Below are positions 23,474 through 34,859 of a stretch of 64,000 bases of DNA, in pieces. The notes beneath the pieces are model-generated. The model was not told where the DNA came from and ran no database searches. It saw only the letters and a list, made by a program, of their open reading frames with translations. Numbering within the stretch: the stretch's first letter is position 1; every line of letters begins with the position of its first letter. The position numbers and the translations under genes are program-made. This DNA is from Mangifera indica (lineage: Eukaryota; Streptophyta; Magnoliopsida; Sapindales; Anacardiaceae), in contig NC_058145.1 of the NCBI RefSeq assembly GCF_011075055.1, positions 16,427,894 to 16,491,893 on the forward strand, given 5' to 3'.

Positions 23474-23819
23474 TGTCAAAACCCACTATTCGCTGGGTCT
23501 TGACACGCCACAACATGGCTCGTTACACAATGAATTACACCATATTGGGCATTTCCCAAACCTATTGTGGCGACAATGCCATAACTAAACCAAATGCATC
23601 TTAATTACGACCCAAAATGTGTTGGCAGAGTCACAAGATATACCTACCATATATTTCACCACCATTACAAATCCAAAATTTCCTTATTTAACCACTACTC
23701 ATTGACCAACACTTGTTCCATGTATAATCACAACAAAAGATACCTTTTTTAAAACTCTAAAACTGTTGGCTGGCTCACGGGAATTATTTCAATACCACCA
23801 TCTCAACCCATCTATAAAT
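23474..23819 (+). promoter_or_regulatory. Class A promoter: W-box palindrome and TATA box
   Basis: Inverted arms TGTCAAAACCCA (23474-23485) and TGGGTCTTGACA (23494-23505) enclose an 8-base loop. The TATAAAT box is at 23813-23819, 78 bases before the ATG. W-box cores (TTGAC) are WRKY targets in plants; binding here is inferred. Confidence 0.6.
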
Positions 23820-23890
23820 TCTAGCTTAGTTAAGCTATCTCCCACCTGTCAATATAGATAGCAATACTGCAAGCGATTCAATTCAAGAAA

Positions 23891-24187
23891 ATGAGGAGGG
23901 TTTGTGGTGATTTCGTCATGGTGGTGGCCATGTTGGTTGTTTTCTTGATGGCTTCTAAGGAGGTGTGTGTCATGTCCCAGCAGGGATGCGATATCACGGA
24001 GTTGAGGCCATGTTTACCTGCAGTGACATCCCCGGCTCAGCCGACAGCAATTTGTTGCAGCAAATTGAAGAGTCAAACACAATGCTTTTGTAAATACTTA
24101 AAAGACCCAGCTTTCAGTCATTTTGCTACCCCTGAAGTAACTCAAAAGTTAACCACCGCGTGTGGTATTAAGATACCTAAGTGTTAA
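23891..24187 (+). CDS. Type-2 nsLTP, class A (unit 1)
   Basis: 98 residues. A short basic start (MRRVCGDF) is followed by the hydrophobic core VMVVAMLVVFLMA. The eight canonical cysteines are C-X7-C-X13-CC-X8-CFC-X23-C-X6-C from residue 33. Two further cysteines (5 and 26) sit in the N-terminal part; residue 26 would remain in the mature protein if cleavage occurs after MASKE. Cleavage just before QQGC is equally possible. The protein is identical to those at 31256 and 38622. Expected role: apoplastic lipid binding and transfer. Confidence 0.93.
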   Translation: MRRVCGDFVMVVAMLVVFLMASKEVCVMSQQGCDITELRPCLPAVTSPAQPTAICCSKLKSQTQCFCKYLKDPAFSHFATPEVTQKLTTACGIKIPKC

Positions 24188-24414
24188 TTAGTTTCCTGTT
24201 CATCAATGGCAAATCTTAAAGGAGTTTATTGTTTTTTAATAATAATATAATATCATCTTTCAATATGAATATTATCATCAATATTATTCTATTAATGTTT
24301 TTCTTTATAAATTCATAGTGCTAAAAACCGAAAGTATAAATATATGTGTAATGCACTCACTATATTCATTTTGCTTTTTATTAATAAAATAAAGAGGAAA
24401 ATTAATTAAAATAA

Positions 24415-25340
24415 GGCTAAAAGACTTATTCCCACCCAAGGTATGGTAAAATCCCAAAGTTCTACCCTCTAACTTTCAAAAATCCAAACACCCACTCATA
24501 AATTAAAATCTGTTAAAATTTTCAGTTAGGGTTAAGGGTAAAATCATTATTTAATAATAATAATATTTTAAAAATAAAAGTTTATATCATTTTACCCATT
24601 TAATTTGGAAAGCTAATAATTTCTCATAAAATTAAATTTTAAAAATTGACATTTCCCCCTTACCTAGGGTTTCAAATTTTGTTGATGAATTTTTGACAAA
24701 CGACGGTCGATCTCTCTCCCTCCCAAAGACTTTTATCCTTAAATTGATAACGTCTGGATTTGACAAACTCTAGATTAAGAGTTAAAATTCTTCATCTGAA
24801 CCTTCGTCGTTTTGACAAAATCATTTTCATTTAGACAGTGACAATGGTCTAGACGAGAAGTCGTCCTCCTCCAAACAAGCATGACTCCTTGTTTGGATCA
24901 TTGTCATCATCTAGACAAAGTTGACTTTGTTTAAATGATGAAAGTCCAGATGAAGAGTTTTAACTCTTTATCTAGATTTTGTTTGGATTTTATCAAATCC
25001 ATATGTTATCGGTCAGAGGGAGAGAAGTCACCAAGAGGGAGAGAAATCGGTTGTCATTCATAGGAAATTCGATTGCGAAATTTGAAACCTTAAGTAGGGA
25101 AAAAATATCACTTTTTAAATTTAATTTTGGAGAGAAAATTGTTAGTTTTTCAAATTAAGAGGGTAACTGATATAACTTTTTATTTTCTTAAATATTATTA
25201 TTAAATAACGATTTCACCTTTGACTTTAACTGAAAATTTTAACATAATTTAGTTCATAGGTGAGTATTTGAGTTTTTGAAAATTGAATTGTGGAACTTTG
25301 AGATTTTACTATACCTTGGGTGAGAATAAGTCTTTTGGCC
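24415..25340. mobile_element. Mutator-like miniature element, unit 1 copy
   Basis: Orthologous to 20505-21426, with the same TTAAAATAA TSD on both sides. Confidence 0.9.
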
Positions 25341-25392
25341 TTAAAATAATTATATTAGGGGAATGCATACGATTTTAGCCAATATACTCTAA

Positions 25393-25872
25393 GGGTCCAT
25401 TTGGTTGGGAAATTTAAAAATTACTTTAGTAATTTATCTTTTATTACTTTTATTACCTTGTTTGGTTTGTAAAGTAATAAAATATTTTAATAATTTTTTT
25501 ATTATCGATGGTGATGTGACAAATAATATAGAAGTTAATTTGATTATTACCTCTACTTTAAGTATTAAAATATTACTATGAAAATCTTAATTATTATGAC
25601 TATTTTATCTTTATTTATTAAATTTTTAGGACAAAATTACCCTCAATTTTTAATCAAAATAATAAATAATATGAAAAATATTTTGTATACCCATTAATCT
25701 TTCATATAATAAATAAAATAATATATTAGTATTTTTTTATTACTTCTAACCAAACACAATAATTATTTATACATACTAATTTTATCAAATATAGTAATAA
25801 ACTTATATCTAGTAATCTTCAAGATAATCTTTGAATTTCAATAATAAAATATTTTTCAAACCAAATGTCTCC
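25393..25872. mobile_element. PIF/Harbinger-like miniature element, unit 1 copy
   Basis: Starts GGGTCCATTTGGTTGG after TAA and ends CAAATGTCTCC. The right TSD has changed to TAG. Confidence 0.75.
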
Positions 25873-26867
25873 TAGGGGTTATAATCAAACATATCAAATA
25901 AGACTGTTGTCATCTATAACTTTGTTACAGTTTGAAACCCTAACTTTTTTCTATTATAAATTTCAAATTTATTTCATAAAATATTACCTAAAGATAATTT
26001 AACTTTTAGATATTCACTAAATTATTACCTAAAAAATAACATAATTTCCAAATTCATTTAATGAAATTATTACCTTATAAATTAATTGAATATCCAAATT
26101 GATTTGGTGAAATTATAAACTTTTAAGTAATTGAATTTCCATATTTGTTTCATGAAATTATTCCTTAAAAAAAAACTAAATTTCCAAATTGATTTTACGA
26201 CATTATCAGCTAAAAATGTAATTGAACGTTTAAATTGATTTCACGAAATTATTATCTTAAAAATGTAATTGAATTTTTTTATCAGATGTATGTTTCGTCC
26301 CGAGAGGCAGGCAATCCTAGGAATTGATGTCGTGCTTTGAAGAGTGAAATACAATAATGCCCTTTTGGATACTTAAAAAAACCTAATTTTTAGCAGTTTA
26401 GTTAACCACAAAGTAACTCAAATGTGCATTTTAAATATACAAATAAGTACATATTTATATGTATTATCATGTAATTTAATAAATTTAAATTAAGAATAAA
26501 GTAACACACAATATTGCTCAAACGTTATTCACTATATTTAGTATTATAATAAATTATGTGTAACTATCTTAAGAATATAAATAAATATATATTTAATGTA
26601 TATTATCATATAATTGAATTATTTTAAATTAAAAATAAAGTAATACTCAATCATATGATAACAAATATAAGTGTATATCTATTTATTTACTTAAAATAAA
26701 TATGACAATATTGTTCTTAGTGTTAATATACTTAAGTGTTAATTAGCTCTTTATTCATCAATCGAAACGCTTACATGAGTATTCTTTTATTAAAGAATAA
26801 TATAATGTCTTCTTTCAATTTAGAGAATTTTCATCAATATTGTTCTTTAAATGCTTAAACTGTTTCA

Positions 26868-27130
26868 AAATTGCCGGTTGTTCATCCTCCAGGTGACTGG
26901 ATTATTAATCGAAATGGGTTCTACAACACAGACTTAATCTGCAAACCAACTGTGAAGAAGACTATCCGACTCCTGGACATCCATGCATCAATGCAGATCA
27001 GCAGACAACAGCACTCTCCAGGAGATTGGCAACGATTTTACATAACTTTTATAGTGAATTAATACTTTTTAGTTCATGGGGAGGGGCCAGAGAAGGATTC
27101 CGCAGGTCAATATGGCAAATTTGGGAGAAA
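26868..27130 (+). pseudogene. Duplicated ORF fragment of unknown origin, upstream of B
   Basis: A 63-codon frame contains DLICKPTVKKTIRLLDIHAS and then MQISR. It is homologous, in frame and with many conservative replacements, to the fragments at 45642-45908 and 63175-63440 (DLICKSAVKKNARLVQIHAS). There is no ATG in a good context and no domain I recognise. The homology continues past the stop through GGGGAGGGGCCAGAGAAGGAT, so the repeat is a DNA segment and not just an ORF. Confidence 0.5.
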
Positions 27131-27264
27131 GTTACTTCACTTAACCCCCACTCATTAACCAACATTTGTTCCATTATAAACTCAATAGGAGATGCCTTGT
27201 CAAACCTTTAATCTTATTGGCGGACTTACATGGAGTTATTTCAATACCACCATCTCAACCCATT

Positions 27265-27271
27265 TATAAAT
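27265..27271 (+). promoter_or_regulatory. TATA box of class B mini-LTP
   Basis: TATAAAT in the context CTCAACCCATTTATAAATTC, 74 bases before the ATG. The context CCACCATCTCAACCCAT is shared with A and C promoters. Confidence 0.75.
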
Positions 27272-27338
27272 TCTTATCTGGCTAAGTCATCTCTTATTTC
27301 TCCATATAGATTTCAACATCGCCAACAATTCAAGAAAA

Positions 27339-27494
27339 ATGAGTAGGTTTTGTTGTGATCTAGTCTTGGTGGTGTCCATTTTGGTGGTTTTGTTTATGGC
27401 TTCGAAAGAGGTGCATGTGACGTCCCAAGTCCTATGCATTCCCTTGGAGTTGACGCCGTGCATGCATGCAATGACATTGCCGACTCAATGTTAA
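27339..27494 (+). pseudogene. Class B mini-LTP: nsLTP2 with in-frame 141-bp deletion (unit 1)
   Basis: 51 codons. It keeps the full signal peptide (core LVLVVSILVVLFMA) and the first two canonical cysteines (C-X7-C). It then jumps from LPTQ directly to the last Cys and stop, losing CC, CXC and the seventh Cys. Relative to class C the loss is 47 codons and leaves frame and stop intact. Promoter, TATA box and leader are preserved. Four copies exist with identical sequence. It may be a relic, or it may encode a secreted peptide of about 20-25 residues; it cannot form the nsLTP fold. Confidence 0.75.
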
Positions 27495-29409
27495 TAAAAT
27501 AATATCATAATAAAATGATATCATCTTTCAATTTAGATAATTTTTATCAATTTTTTTCTGTATATATTTTATGTTATCAATTCATGATGCTAAAACTGAA
27601 AAGTACATAAAGATATATAAATTATTTCATACAGTGGAATGTACCGACAACCTTAGTTATGCAGCCTCTATTTTCATTTTGCTAAGACGAAAATTAATTA
27701 AAATAACCATTTTTGGAGGATACATTCGATTTTAGTCAATACTCTAAGACTTACATAGATCAGCTAAACATATCAATAATGATAGGACTGCCTTCATCTA
27801 TAACTTTTTAATACTTTGAAAACCCTAACTTTTCACAATCTCAATTTCAAGTTTCCAAATTAATTTTATATAATTATTAACTGAAAAATAACTTAATTTT
27901 TAAATTGAATTCAAAATCTTGTAACCTAAAAAATAATTGAATGTCTAAATTGAATTCATAATATCGTAACCTAAAAATAATTGAATTCAAAATTTATATA
28001 TTATTATAAGGATCCTTTTTCTTATTTTTATCTTAAAATGTAATAAAATTTACTAATATAACTTGCTAAAAAAGATGAAATTCATATTTTTTTAAATCTG
28101 AGGGTGAATACTTATTATTTTAACATAGTTCGGGTGAGAGATAGGTTTTTTTTTAAACGAAAAACCTTACTTAAATTGGATAAATCCCCAAATAAATTAA
28201 GAGTTTAATTTTAATATATCGTCAAAAGAGACTTTAACTCATGTTTTCTTATATATAAAACCTTTTCTTTTATCATTCAGATTATCTCTTCGAGGTAATG
28301 AGAAATAGTTATTTTCCCTTAAAATAATCCCCTATCGATTGTAATGCTAATTTCTTAAAATCAATTATAAAACTCATATGTAACTTTTATCCTAACCTTT
28401 AGAAGATAAAATCCTTTTCAATTTAGTATAACTAATATGTAGATTCAAAGCTTTAAACAAGCAACATTCCCAGAACAAGTGTTAAAATAAATGATATTTT
28501 TATTCAATAATTAAAAAAAAAACCAGACATTAGTTTAATTTGTTAAATGAAGAGACAAAATCGGAAATATGCTAAAAATTAATTAGATACAAATAACAAA
28601 AGAGTTCATTTTTTTTTTTTAATCACATGAAGAGCATATTGATGATTTTCATCTTATTTTATTCTATTTTCAAATGTTTTAACTTTTATATTTTATATTA
28701 TTTTTTAAAATATTATCATTACAAAATTGTATAAGAAATATTTTTTCTTTGATTTAGACACTTATTTTTTTAATTTTGTTGAAAACAAACATAGAGTTAA
28801 GAAAACCCCAAAGGATGGTTTCAATAACAAAAGAGAAAACTTCATATATAAGAGAATATAAATTCACGTCTCATTTAATAATATATCCAAATTAAATTCT
28901 TAATTTATCTGATTCAGTTTTTGTAAGGTCAATCACTAGAACTAAGGTTTGTTCTGCTCAATATAGTTAGTTCGGTCTTGAAAAGTGGCGATCTGGCTTG
29001 AGTGGAGTTTCTCGTTACCAAAAATATATGTATATGTATATGTATATTCTTAATTTTATTTTTTTGGCTTATTTTGTTTATGGGTGTTTGTGTTTTTATG
29101 CACAATTTTGTTTAAATATAGAATAATCTATTTAAGCAATAAAAATTATTTATTAGAGAAAAATCATTATATTATACCCTTTATGGTTATAACATTACTT
29201 GCTTAAAATTTGGCATCTAACTATGAACATGAATGATTTAAAGGGTGTTTTGCGTTACAAATCCTTCACAACTTAGAAAACCTTAACTAACCACCACTCA
29301 TTAACCAACCTTCCATGCATAATTAATTTCAGCAGAAGATGCCTTATAAAACCTTAAATCTGTTGGGAGACTCACAGGCGTTATCTTCATACCCCCATCT
29401 CAACCCATC

Positions 29410-29416
29410 TATAAAT
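29410..29416 (+). promoter_or_regulatory. TATA box of class C gene (unit 1)
   Basis: TATAAAT in CAACCCATCTATAAATTCTG, 76 bases before the ATG. Confidence 0.8.
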
Positions 29417-29485
29417 TCTGGCTTGGCTAAGTCATCTCTCACTTCTCCTTATAGATTACAATATCGCTAGCATTTCAAGTGAAAA

Positions 29486-29779
29486 ATGAAGAGGGTTTGT
29501 TGTGATCTAGTCTTGGTGCTGTCCATGTTGGTGGTTTTGTTTATGGCTTCGAAAGAGGTGTGTGTGACATCCCACAAGCTATGCAGTCCCTTGGATTTGT
29601 CATCGTGCATGCCTGTGACATTGCCGACTCGACCGACAGAAATTTGTTGCAAATCATTGAAGGGTCAAATGAAATGCTTTTGTGAATACAAAAAAGACCA
29701 ATCTGTTAGTCGTTTACTTATCGCTCAAATAGTTCTTCAGTTAGCCCCCGCATGTGGTATTGATATACCTAAGTGTTAA
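29486..29779 (+). CDS. Type-2 nsLTP, class C (unit 1)
   Basis: 97 residues. The signal peptide core is LVLVLSMLVVLFMA. The cysteine pattern is C-X7-C-X12-CC-X8-CFC-X23-C-X6-C; the X12 spacing between Cys2 and the CC pair is one residue short of the usual 13. The mature part is distinct from class A (CEYKKDQSVSRLL, IAQIVLQLAPA) but keeps the CGI..PKC ending. Cys5, Cys6 and Cys26 lie in the N-terminal part. All four C copies encode the same protein. Confidence 0.92.
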   Translation: MKRVCCDLVLVLSMLVVLFMASKEVCVTSHKLCSPLDLSSCMPVTLPTRPTEICCKSLKGQMKCFCEYKKDQSVSRLLIAQIVLQLAPACGIDIPKC

Positions 29780-29907
29780 TAAAATGATATCATAATAAAA
29801 TAATATATCTTTCCATTTAGAGGATTTCCATCAATCTTGTTCTTTATATGTTTTACTTTATCAATTCATGGTGCTAAAAACTGAAAAGTATAAAATGATG
29901 ATATCAA

Positions 29908-30023
29908 TAAAATTATGTGCATAATTTTTATATACAAACAATGATGTATCATAATATAAGTGAGTATTATTTTATCTTTAATTTTTAATTATCTAATATA
30001 TCATTTTTGTGTATATAATACTA
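29908..30023. mobile_element. Short AT-rich miniature element behind class C gene
   Basis: It begins CAATAAAATTATGTGCATAA, the same end as the 9-bp-TSD element at 17565. The right end is near TGTGTATATAATACTA. It is repeated at 37274, 44668 and 58000 behind the other C genes; boundaries are approximate. Confidence 0.5.
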
Positions 30024-30477
30024 TTCAAAAGATATATGAATTGTTTGATATGGCGGAATGCGTTGACAACCTTAGTTATGTACCCTAAATTTTCATTTTG
30101 CTAAGATGAAATTTAATTAAAATAACTATTTTTAGAGGATGCATTCAATTTTAGTCGATACTCTAAGGTTTATATACATACAACTAAACATATCAATGAT
30201 GGTAGGATTTCTTTAATCCATAGCCTTTTTACACTTTAAAAACCCTACCTTTTCACAATCTCAATTCCAAAATTTGACCTAAAAGTAATTGAATTTCCAA
30301 ATTAATTTAATTAAATTATTACCTAAATAACCCACTCCAATTCCTTGTAAATTTAATCTGATTTTTTTAACTTGTGTAAAAATCAATGTAAGTCTTTAAT
30401 TTTTATTTAGGCATCATTCACTTGTTTTTATTTTGAATTATTTTGTTGCTTTTTTATCCTCAGAAATTTGAATATAT

Positions 30478-30484
30478 GATATAA
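30478..30484. repeat. Unit 1/unit 2 junction
   Basis: GAATATATGAT (C flank) is joined to ATAATATATAATAC (A flank) at a shared GAT. The unrearranged C flank is at 45243-45262 (ATATGATTACACAAG) and the unrearranged A flanks are at 23110 and 49461 (AACGATATAAT). Confidence 0.9.
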
Positions 30485-30838
30485 TATATAATACATAATA
30501 AAAAAAATTAGTTTTTAATAAATTATATAATATATAATTCGACTATCATAATATAATCTTTGTAAATTATAATACATATGTGTAAATTTTTACGTACAAT
30601 TTTTCATATTTTATTGGCTTGATTTTCGTTATCACATAACCATTATAATTTTCCGCCATAAGTGATATCTAATAAAATTTTAAAAGAAAAGTTCTCATTT
30701 ATTTTAAAATTTTATAAAAATTAAAAATTTTTAAAAATCAATTTAAGTGAACCAACTCACCAAAAAGCCCACAATAACATGATGCAGGATGCTATGAGTT
30801 GTGGCCCAATCTTTAGCTTTGAGACAGGGACAGGGTCT

Positions 30839-31184
30839 TGTCAAAACCCACTATTCGCTGGGTCTTGACACGCCACAACATGGCTCGTTACACAATGAAT
30901 TACACCATATTGGGCATTTCCCAAACCTATTGTGGCGACAATGCCATAACTAAACCAAATGCATCTTAATTACGACCCAAAATGTGTTGGCAGAGTCACA
31001 AGATATACCTACCATATATTTCACCACCATTACAAATCCAAAATTTCCTTATTTAACCACTACTCATTGACCAACACTTGTTCCATGTATAATCACAACA
31101 AAAGATACCTTTTTTAAAACTCTAAAACTGTTGGCTGGCTCACGGGAATTATTTCAATACCACCATCTCAACCCATCTATAAAT
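30839..31184 (+). promoter_or_regulatory. Class A promoter (unit 2)
   Basis: W-box palindrome at 30839-30870 and TATAAAT at 31178-31184; same as unit 1. Confidence 0.6.
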
Positions 31185-31255
31185 TCTAGCTTAGTTAAGC
31201 TATCTCCCACCTGTCAATATAGATAGCAATACTGCAAGCGATTCAATTCAAGAAA

Positions 31256-31552
31256 ATGAGGAGGGTTTGTGGTGATTTCGTCATGGTGGTGGCCATGTTG
31301 GTTGTTTTCTTGATGGCTTCTAAGGAGGTGTGTGTCATGTCCCAGCAGGGATGCGATATCACGGAGTTGAGGCCATGTTTACCTGCAGTGACATCCCCGG
31401 CTCAGCCGACAGCAATTTGTTGCAGCAAATTGAAGAGTCAAACACAATGCTTTTGTAAATACTTAAAAGACCCAGCTTTCAGTCATTTTGCTACCCCTGA
31501 AGTAACTCAAAAGTTAACCACCGCGTGTGGTATTAAGATACCTAAGTGTTAA
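31256..31552 (+). CDS. Type-2 nsLTP, class A (unit 2)
   Basis: 98 residues, identical in protein to 23891-24187 and 38622-38918. It has a signal peptide, eight canonical cysteines with CFC, and a Lys-rich mature part. No silent differences from unit 1 were noticed, which points to a very recent duplication. Confidence 0.93.
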   Translation: MRRVCGDFVMVVAMLVVFLMASKEVCVMSQQGCDITELRPCLPAVTSPAQPTAICCSKLKSQTQCFCKYLKDPAFSHFATPEVTQKLTTACGIKIPKC

Positions 31553-31779
31553 TTAGTTTCCTGTTCATCAATGGCAAATCTTAAAGGAGTTTATTGTTTT
31601 TTAATAATAATATAATATCATCTTTCAATATGAATATTATCATCAATATTATTCTATTAATGTTTTTCTTTATAAATTCATAGTGCTAAAAACCGAAAGT
31701 ATAAATATATGTGTAATGCACTCACTATATTCATTTTGCTTTTTATTAATAAAATAAAGAGGAAAATTAATTAAAATAA

Positions 31780-32705
31780 GGCTAAAAGACTTATTCCCAC
31801 CCAAGGTATGGTAAAATCCCAAAGTTCTACCCTCTAACTTTCAAAAATCCAAACACCCACTCATAAATTAAAATCTGTTAAAATTTTCAGTTAGGGTTAA
31901 GGGTAAAATCATTATTTAATAATAATAATATTTTAAAAATAAAAGTTTATATCATTTTACCCATTTAATTTGGAAAGCTAATAATTTCTCATAAAATTAA
32001 ATTTTAAAAATTGACATTTCCCCCTTACCTAGGGTTTCAAATTTTGTTGATGAATTTTTGACAAACGACGGTCGATCTCTCTCCCTCCCAAAGACTTTTA
32101 TCCTTAAATTGATAACGTCTGGATTTGACAAACTCTAGATTAAGAGTTAAAATTCTTCATCTGAACCTTCGTCGTTTTGACAAAATCATTTTCATTTAGA
32201 CAGTGACAATGGTCTAGACGAGAAGTCGTCCTCCTCCAAACAAGCATGACTCCTTGTTTGGATCATTGTCATCATCTAGACAAAGTTGACTTTGTTTAAA
32301 TGATGAAAGTCCAGATGAAGAGTTTTAACTCTTTATCTAGATTTTGTTTGGATTTTATCAAATCCATATGTTATCGGTCAGAGGGAGAGAAGTCACCAAG
32401 AGGGAGAGAAATCGGTTGTCATTCATAGGAAATTCGATTGCGAAATTTGAAACCTTAAGTAGGGAAAAAATATCACTTTTTAAATTTAATTTTGGAGAGA
32501 AAATTGTTAGTTTTTCAAATTAAGAGGGTAACTGATATAACTTTTTATTTTCTTAAATATTATTATTAAATAACGATTTCACCTTTGACTTTAACTGAAA
32601 ATTTTAACATAATTTAGTTCATAGGTGAGTATTTGAGTTTTTGAAAATTGAATTGTGGAACTTTGAGATTTTACTATACCTTGGGTGAGAATAAGTCTTT
32701 TGGCC
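31780..32705. mobile_element. Mutator-like miniature element, unit 2 copy
   Basis: Same element, site and TTAAAATAA TSD as 24415-25340. Confidence 0.9.
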
Positions 32706-32757
32706 TTAAAATAATTATATTAGGGGAATGCATACGATTTTAGCCAATATACTCTAA

Positions 32758-33237
32758 GGGTCCATTTGGTTGGGAAATTTAAAAATTACTTTAGTAATTT
32801 ATCTTTTATTACTTTTATTACCTTGTTTGGTTTGTAAAGTAATAAAATATTTTAATAATTTTTTTATTATCGATGGTGATGTGACAAATAATATAGAAGT
32901 TAATTTGATTATTACCTCTACTTTAAGTATTAAAATATTACTATGAAAATCTTAATTATTATGACTATTTTATCTTTATTTATTAAATTTTTAGGACAAA
33001 ATTACCCTCAATTTTTAATCAAAATAATAAATAATATGAAAAATATTTTGTATACCCATTAATCTTTCATATAATAAATAAAATAATATATTAGTATTTT
33101 TTTATTACTTCTAACCAAACACAATAATTATTTATACATACTAATTTTATCAAATATAGTAATAAACTTATATCTAGTAATCTTCAAGATAATCTTTGAA
33201 TTTCAATAATAAAATATTTTTCAAACCAAATGTCTCC
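32758..33237. mobile_element. PIF/Harbinger-like miniature element, unit 2 copy
   Basis: Same as 25393-25872, including the TAG change in the right TSD. Confidence 0.75.
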
Positions 33238-34232
33238 TAGGGGTTATAATCAAACATATCAAATAAGACTGTTGTCATCTATAACTTTGTTACAGTTTGA
33301 AACCCTAACTTTTTTCTATTATAAATTTCAAATTTATTTCATAAAATATTACCTAAAGATAATTTAACTTTTAGATATTCACTAAATTATTACCTAAAAA
33401 ATAACATAATTTCCAAATTCATTTAATGAAATTATTACCTTATAAATTAATTGAATATCCAAATTGATTTGGTGAAATTATAAACTTTTAAGTAATTGAA
33501 TTTCCATATTTGTTTCATGAAATTATTCCTTAAAAAAAAACTAAATTTCCAAATTGATTTTACGACATTATCAGCTAAAAATGTAATTGAACGTTTAAAT
33601 TGATTTCACGAAATTATTATCTTAAAAATGTAATTGAATTTTTTTATCAGATGTATGTTTCGTCCCGAGAGGCAGGCAATCCTAGGAATTGATGTCGTGC
33701 TTTGAAGAGTGAAATACAATAATGCCCTTTTGGATACTTAAAAAAACCTAATTTTTAGCAGTTTAGTTAACCACAAAGTAACTCAAATGTGCATTTTAAA
33801 TATACAAATAAGTACATATTTATATGTATTATCATGTAATTTAATAAATTTAAATTAAGAATAAAGTAACACACAATATTGCTCAAACGTTATTCACTAT
33901 ATTTAGTATTATAATAAATTATGTGTAACTATCTTAAGAATATAAATAAATATATATTTAATGTATATTATCATATAATTGAATTATTTTAAATTAAAAA
34001 TAAAGTAATACTCAATCATATGATAACAAATATAAGTGTATATCTATTTATTTACTTAAAATAAATATGACAATATTGTTCTTAGTGTTAATATACTTAA
34101 GTGTTAATTAGCTCTTTATTCATCAATCGAAACGCTTACATGAGTATTCTTTTATTAAAGAATAATATAATGTCTTCTTTCAATTTAGAGAATTTTCATC
34201 AATATTGTTCTTTAAATGCTTAAACTGTTTCA

Positions 34233-34495
34233 AAATTGCCGGTTGTTCATCCTCCAGGTGACTGGATTATTAATCGAAATGGGTTCTACAACACAGACTT
34301 AATCTGCAAACCAACTGTGAAGAAGACTATCCGACTCCTGGACATCCATGCATCAATGCAGATCAGCAGACAACAGCACTCTCCAGGAGATTGGCAACGA
34401 TTTTACATAACTTTTATAGTGAATTAATACTTTTTAGTTCATGGGGAGGGGCCAGAGAAGGATTCCGCAGGTCAATATGGCAAATTTGGGAGAAA
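34233..34495 (+). pseudogene. ORF fragment upstream of B (unit 2)
   Basis: Same as 26868-27130; no differences noticed. Confidence 0.5.
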
Positions 34496-34629
34496 GTTAC
34501 TTCACTTAACCCCCACTCATTAACCAACATTTGTTCCATTATAAACTCAATAGGAGATGCCTTGTCAAACCTTTAATCTTATTGGCGGACTTACATGGAG
34601 TTATTTCAATACCACCATCTCAACCCATT

Positions 34630-34636
34630 TATAAAT
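34630..34636 (+). promoter_or_regulatory. TATA box of class B (unit 2)
   Basis: TATAAAT, 74 bases before the ATG at 34704. Confidence 0.75.
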
Positions 34637-34703
34637 TCTTATCTGGCTAAGTCATCTCTTATTTCTCCATATAGATTTCAACATCGCCAACAATTCAAGA
34701 AAA

Positions 34704-34859
34704 ATGAGTAGGTTTTGTTGTGATCTAGTCTTGGTGGTGTCCATTTTGGTGGTTTTGTTTATGGCTTCGAAAGAGGTGCATGTGACGTCCCAAGTCCTAT
34801 GCATTCCCTTGGAGTTGACGCCGTGCATGCATGCAATGACATTGCCGACTCAATGTTAA
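34704..34859 (+). pseudogene. Class B mini-LTP (unit 2)
   Basis: Identical to 27339-27494: intact signal peptide, two of the eight canonical cysteines plus the final one, and an in-frame deletion of the central domain. Confidence 0.75.

Larger units (their letters stand above)
23117..30480. repeat. nsLTP repeat unit 1 (7364 bp: A, B, C)
   Basis: The order is class A gene, Mutator-like element, Harbinger-like miniature element, gene fragment, class B mini-LTP and class C gene. It is nearly identical to unit 2; I saw one substitution near 28470 and one T-run length change near 28610, with more differences in the first few hundred bases. The stretches 25873-26867 and 27495-29409 are AT-rich and hold no recognisable gene. 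Confidence 0.93.

Noticed and set aside
29467..29652. 61-codon minus-strand frame over each class C gene, identical in four copies
   Set aside because: It is antisense to the signal-peptide half of the C gene and is conserved only because that gene is; no independent start context or domain.
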